A stretch of 64,000 nt of DNA. Source: Rhodococcus sp. KRD197 (GTDB taxonomy: Bacteria > Actinomycetota > Actinomycetes > Mycobacteriales > Mycobacteriaceae). The DNA is taken from NCBI RefSeq assembly GCF_017168235.1, contig NZ_JABFAO010000006.1, positions 1 to 64,000 of the forward strand, written 5' to 3'. Of this stretch, positions 60,618-64,000 are shown one piece after another. The translations under genes and the position numbers were made by a program. The notes beneath the pieces were generated by a model, which saw nothing but the letters and a program-made list of their open reading frames with translations, was not told the DNA's origin and made no database searches. Within the stretch, counting starts at the first letter, position 1. Every line of letters begins with the position of its first letter.

Positions 60618-61922
60618 ATGGGTGCACAACCGTTCAGGCTCGGTTGGTTCGGAAATCTCACCACTCCCGAGTGGCGTACCGGTTGGTCCGAGGACGCACT
60701 GACGTGGACCGATGCTCGGTACTACGTCGACATGGTGCAGGACATGGAGCGCGCCGGATTCGATTTCATGATGTTGGAGGATTCGCTCATGGTGTCCGAT
60801 ATTTACGCGGGCACAGCGGAACTCGAACTCAAGCACGCGATCTACGCGCCGAAGCTCGACCCTGTTCCGGTGGTGTCGATGTTGGCATACGCGACCGAGC
60901 ACATCGGCATCGTTGCCACTGCCTCGACGACGTTCTACCCGCCTTATCTCTTGGCGCGGGCTTTCTCGACTCTCGACCACGTAACTCGCGGCCGGGTGGG
61001 GTGGAACATCGTCACCTCCAGTGAGGACCGTGCTGCTCAGAACTTCGGTATGGACAAACTTCCGTTGCACGACAAGCGATACGACATCGCCGAAGAGTTC
61101 GTCGAGGTTGTCACGGCACTATGGAATTCCTGGGAAGAGAAAGCGATTCTCGCCGACCCGGTGTCGGGTTACTACGCAGATCACACCAAGGTCGCACCGA
61201 TTCACCATAAGGGCGAGTACTTTTCGGTTCGTGGTCCGCTCAATACGCCGCGTAGTCCGCAACACAAGCCGGTTATCTGTCAGGCAGGAGCATCCCCCAG
61301 AGGGCGGGCATTCGCGGCCAAGAATGCCGATATGCTGCTCTGCATTCCAAATGGTCTCGATGGGATGAAGGCCTACCGCGACGACATTCGCGCGCGAGCG
61401 GAGTCGTTCGGTCGAAATCCGGATGACGTCAAAGTGTTCTTCGTGGTGCAACCAGTCATCGGAAAGACCATGGCGGAGGCAGAGGCGAAGAAGGCTGCGT
61501 TCCTGGCCGACAAGCAGCGGAACTTCGAGGCGCAGATGGTCCACTTCGCAGCCATCATGGAAATCGACTTCTCGGTTCTCGATCCGGATCTGCCGATCCC
61601 CGACGACGTGAGCACCAATGGTCATCAAGGCACGTTCGAGGGCTGGAAGGAAGCTTTCGGCGGACGGTCCATCAAGGATGCGGCCTCGGCTATGCGGGTG
61701 CACAGCATGGAGCTCGTCGGTACGCCCGACAGCATCGCCGAGCAGATGGACGAGGCGATGGACTATGTCGGCGGTGACGGTTTCATGTTCCTGTCTCAGC
61801 CCACCTCGCGCGAGTACATCCGTGAGATCACCGAGGGACTCTGCCCAGCGCTACGTCGAAGAGGACTGTTGCGCAACGGATATTCACACCCGCATTTTCG
61901 CGACAACCTTCGCTCGTTCTGA
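60618..61922 (+). CDS. LLM-class flavin monooxygenase (NtaA/SnaA/DszA family), copy 2
   Basis: A 434-residue protein, the same length as copy 1 and similar along the entire sequence: FRLGWFGNLTTPEWRTGWSE, STTFYPPYLLARAFSTLDHV, PVSGYYADHTKVAPIHHKGE. It is a close paralogue from tandem duplication. GGAGG lies eight bases before the ATG at 60618. Differences concentrate in the loops around residues 150-175 and 270-330, where these enzymes bind substrate. The two could therefore accept different molecules or form a hetero-oligomer. Confidence 0.93.
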   Translation: MGAQPFRLGWFGNLTTPEWRTGWSEDALTWTDARYYVDMVQDMERAGFDFMMLEDSLMVSDIYAGTAELELKHAIYAPKLDPVPVVSMLAYATEHIGIVATASTTFYPPYLLARAFSTLDHVTRGRVGWNIVTSSEDRAAQNFGMDKLPLHDKRYDIAEEFVEVVTALWNSWEEKAILADPVSGYYADHTKVAPIHHKGEYFSVRGPLNTPRSPQHKPVICQAGASPRGRAFAAKNADMLLCIPNGLDGMKAYRDDIRARAESFGRNPDDVKVFFVVQPVIGKTMAEAEAKKAAFLADKQRNFEAQMVHFAAIMEIDFSVLDPDLPIPDDVSTNGHQGTFEGWKEAFGGRSIKDAASAMRVHSMELVGTPDSIAEQMDEAMDYVGGDGFMFLSQPTSREYIREITEGLCPALRRRGLLRNGYSHPHFRDNLRSF

Positions 61923-61945
61923 CTGAATCTACAAAGGAGACAACA

Positions 61946-63253
61946 GTGTTCAGACTCGGATGGTTTCTGGGAAACGGTTTCGGTATGCAGCCGTGGTATG
62001 GCGATTGGGCTGGGCGGTCCATGACGGACTGGACTCAACCGGGCTTGTATGTCGATCTGACCACCTCGCTCGAGCGTGCTGGGTTCGACCTGCTGTTCAT
62101 CGAGGACACGTCCATGGTCGAGGACACCTACGGCGGATCGATGGAGACGACACTGAAGTACGGACTCATGGCACCGAAGAACGATCCGGTTCCACTCGTG
62201 CCACTGCTGACATCGGCCTCCGAGCACATCGGTGTGGTGGCGACGATGTCGACCATTCAGTACCCGCCTTTCCTGGCGGCGCGATCGATGGCCACGCTCG
62301 ACCATCTGACACGCGGCCGTGTCGGCGTCAACGTCGTGACATCGGTGACGCATCGGGTCGCCCAGAATTTCGGGTACGACAAGCATTTCGATCATGCTGA
62401 GCGTTACGCGATGGCCGAGGAATGGATGGAACTGGTCAGCCTTCTGTGGGAGTCCTGGGAACCGGACGCGCTGGTACACGATCAACAGACTCCTCGGTAT
62501 GCCGACCACACCAAGGTGCACACAGTCGACTTCGAGGGAAAGTACTTTCGTTGCCGAGGCCCGCTGAACACCATTCCCGGTCCCCAGCGCAGACCGGTGG
62601 TGGCACAGGCCGGAAACTCGACACCGGGCCGTGAACTCGCAGCCAAGCATGCCGACACCATGTTGGCGCTGGCGAAGTCCCCGGATCAGATGAAGGCGCT
62701 CCGCAAGGATATGGATCAACGTCTGCTGGCCCACGGCCGGAAGCCTCAGGACTTGAAGATCCTGTTCATGACGGTGCCCTACCTGGCCGATACCCAGGCG
62801 GAGGCGCAAGCGCGCTTCGATCGGTTCGACCAGTCGAAATCGGATCCGCGAAACATCGAGAAGCGGTTGTGGTACCTCTCGTACGTCTCCGGCGGAGTGG
62901 TCGACTACTCGAAATTCGACCTGGACGGACCTGTGCCGCAGGAACTAGGCAATGGGGAGACCACTACAGCCAAGGCATGGCTGGAAGGATCCGCGGAGAT
63001 CACTCTCCGGGACCTCGTCGAGGGGCCGAGCAATTACGGAATGGACTTCATCGGCACCGCCGACAGTGTGGCCTCGCAGATGCAGGACGCGATGGAGGAA
63101 GCGGGTGGTGATGGGTTCCTGATGTACCCCGATGTCACACGCCGTTCCATTGCCGAGGTGTGCGACGGGTTGGCCCCCGAGTTGCGTAGGCGTGGGCTCA
63201 TTCGGGACGGATACGCTCACAAAACGTTCCGTGAGAATTTGATGGACTTCTGA
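61946..63253 (+). CDS. LLM-class flavin monooxygenase (NtaA/SnaA/DszA family), copy 3
   Basis: A 435-residue member, more diverged than copies 1 and 2. It keeps YVDLTTSLERAGFDLLFIED, STIQYPPFLAARSMATLDHL, TRGRVGVNVVTSVTHRVAQN and RGPLNTIPGPQRRPVVAQAG. Start GTG at 61946 with AAGGAG seven bases upstream, 23 bp after copy 2, so it belongs to the same operon. As in the other copies no flavin reductase gene is in the window. It must be elsewhere or beyond the right edge. Confidence 0.93.
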   Translation: MFRLGWFLGNGFGMQPWYGDWAGRSMTDWTQPGLYVDLTTSLERAGFDLLFIEDTSMVEDTYGGSMETTLKYGLMAPKNDPVPLVPLLTSASEHIGVVATMSTIQYPPFLAARSMATLDHLTRGRVGVNVVTSVTHRVAQNFGYDKHFDHAERYAMAEEWMELVSLLWESWEPDALVHDQQTPRYADHTKVHTVDFEGKYFRCRGPLNTIPGPQRRPVVAQAGNSTPGRELAAKHADTMLALAKSPDQMKALRKDMDQRLLAHGRKPQDLKILFMTVPYLADTQAEAQARFDRFDQSKSDPRNIEKRLWYLSYVSGGVVDYSKFDLDGPVPQELGNGETTTAKAWLEGSAEITLRDLVEGPSNYGMDFIGTADSVASQMQDAMEEAGGDGFLMYPDVTRRSIAEVCDGLAPELRRRGLIRDGYAHKTFRENLMDF

Positions 63254-63361
63254 ACCGGACGAATCCGGCGTAATCGGCCGGTTACATGCATTCCGGTTAT
63301 AGAAACACTGCTTCGTTAGGTTTTGTGTACGCCAATTTCGCATCGAAGGAATCGAGTTCGG

Positions 63362-64000
63362 ATGTCCATACTCACAAGGGAACGCGTGGCGGTCGAGTCC
63401 GGTGACGAGGCGCACGGAGCATCTGCCCTGCTCGAAGTGGCCGACCTCACCGTTGTGTACCCGACGCCCACTGGCCTGTTCACTGCCGTCGAGAGTTTCT
63501 CGCTGACCATGGACCCCGGTGAGAGGGTTGCCATCGTCGGCGAATCCGGTTCGGGAAAAACGAACTCCGCTATGGCAATTGCCGGTTTTCTCGATCCAGC
63601 AGCGCAGGTGAGTGTCGAGAGAATGACATTCGGCACAACCGATTTGAATTCCAGACCGAAGTCGGTTCTCCCTGTTCGAATTCCAGGGATCGCTGTGGTC
63701 TTCCAGGACGCAATGACCTCATTGGACCCGGTGTGGAAGATCGGCAGTCAAATGCGCTCGGTAATACGCAACAATGCGAAGTTGTCGAGAAGGGCAGCCG
63801 ACGCCGAGGCTGCAGTGTGGTTGAACAAGGTCGGTCTGCACGACACAGATCGCGTGTTGCGGTCGCGGCCGTACGAACTGTCCGGTGGCATGCGTCAGCG
63901 CGTGATGATCGCGCTGGCACTGTGCGCGAAGCCGGCGCTGTTGATCGCCGACGAACCGACCAGTGCGCTCGATGCGACACTCTCACGGGAGCTGATGCAG
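63362..64000 (+). CDS. Opp/Dpp-type ABC transporter ATP-binding protein (partial)
   Basis: The first 213 codons of an ATPase cut by the right edge. Walker [14 protein letters not shown]-loop [20 protein letters not shown], signature [15 protein letters not shown], Walker [13 protein letters not shown]. The wording ([20 protein letters not shown]) is that of OppD/DppD-type peptide, nickel or opine importers. An AAGGAA element lies upstream of ATG 63362. A 108-bp gap with an A/T-rich promoter-like stretch separates it from the monooxygenases. An importer next to them suggests uptake of their substrate. Confidence 0.93.
   Translation, partial: MSILTRERVAVESGDEAHGASALLEVADLTVVYPTPTGLFTAVESFSLTMDPGERVAIVGESGSGKTNSAMAIAGFLDPAAQVSVERMTFGTTDLNSRPKSVLPVRIPGIAVVFQDAMTSLDPVWKIGSQMRSVIRNNAKLSRRAADAEAAVWLNKVGLHDTDRVLRSRPYELSGGMRQRVMIALALCAKPALLIADEPTSALDATLSRELMQ

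Noticed and set aside
1..64000. Insertion sequences, prophage genes, rRNA operons
   Set aside because: No transposase, integrase, phage structural or ribosomal RNA sequence was recognised on either strand.

Overview
The window is high-GC actinobacterial chromosome, most likely from Rhodococcus or a close mycolic-acid-containing relative. Three things support this: dense GC-rich genes with frequent GTG starts, many 4-nt ATGA/GTGA start-stop overlaps, and a gene order (Fpg-like glycosylase, pgi, AroQ-type chorismate mutase, pcrA/uvrD1, M23 peptidase, sucC-sucD, two membrane proteins, purN-purH, MoxR ATPase, VWA protein) that matches from memory the Rv0944-Rv0959 region of Mycobacterium tuberculosis. 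No rRNA, prophage, transposase or CRISPR array was seen. One tRNA gene, tRNA-Arg(CCU), is present.

Layout. 1-9 kb: a DUF222-family gene cut by the left edge, small envelope or stress genes (DUF7144, AI-2E exporter, DUF389, SHOCT, DUF6325-like, GAP), a large arylsulfatase and a CPA1 antiporter. 9-16.5 kb: tRNA-Arg, a MacB/FtsX-type ABC exporter with a structured untranslated region in front of it, a PucR regulator, an acyl-ACP-desaturase-like diiron protein and a tandem universal stress protein. 16.4-19 kb: cupin, folA-thyA pair and Fpg/Nei glycosylase. 19-30.3 kb: acyl and CoA metabolism. This comprises a carboxylesterase, the operon CoA-transferase / HMG-CoA-lyase-like / 2-hydroxyacid dehydrogenase, a flavoprotein disulfide reductase, an SDR, an acyltransferase-like protein, an enoyl-CoA hydratase and a TetR regulator with its palindromic operator followed by an AidB-like acyl-CoA dehydrogenase.

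30.3-56.6 kb is the conserved mycobacterial-type housekeeping block. It is interrupted by accessory insertions: two AbiEi/DUF559-like genes beside pgi, a 601-residue membrane protein before sucCD, a three-gene WxL-like surface-protein locus after sucD, and a third DUF559 gene between purH and moxR. Two of the three DUF559-type genes are bracketed on both sides by copies of the same palindrome.

56.6-64 kb: a DUF1707 protein, a lipoprotein, then a catabolic or scavenging cluster of three NtaA/DszA/SnaA-type flavin monooxygenases with an MFS transporter and the first part of an Opp/Dpp-type ABC ATPase that runs off the right edge.

The strongest candidate for an under-described system is the WxL-like locus (44.4-47.0 kb). 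It has the gene content of a Firmicutes WxL locus (small WxL-like protein, WxLIP/DUF916-like anchor, stalked large WxL-like protein), but the second WxL motif reads T-H-S-hydrophobic. The palindrome-bracketed DUF559 genes are the second candidate. Functions are assigned from motif recognition by eye; no database search was run.
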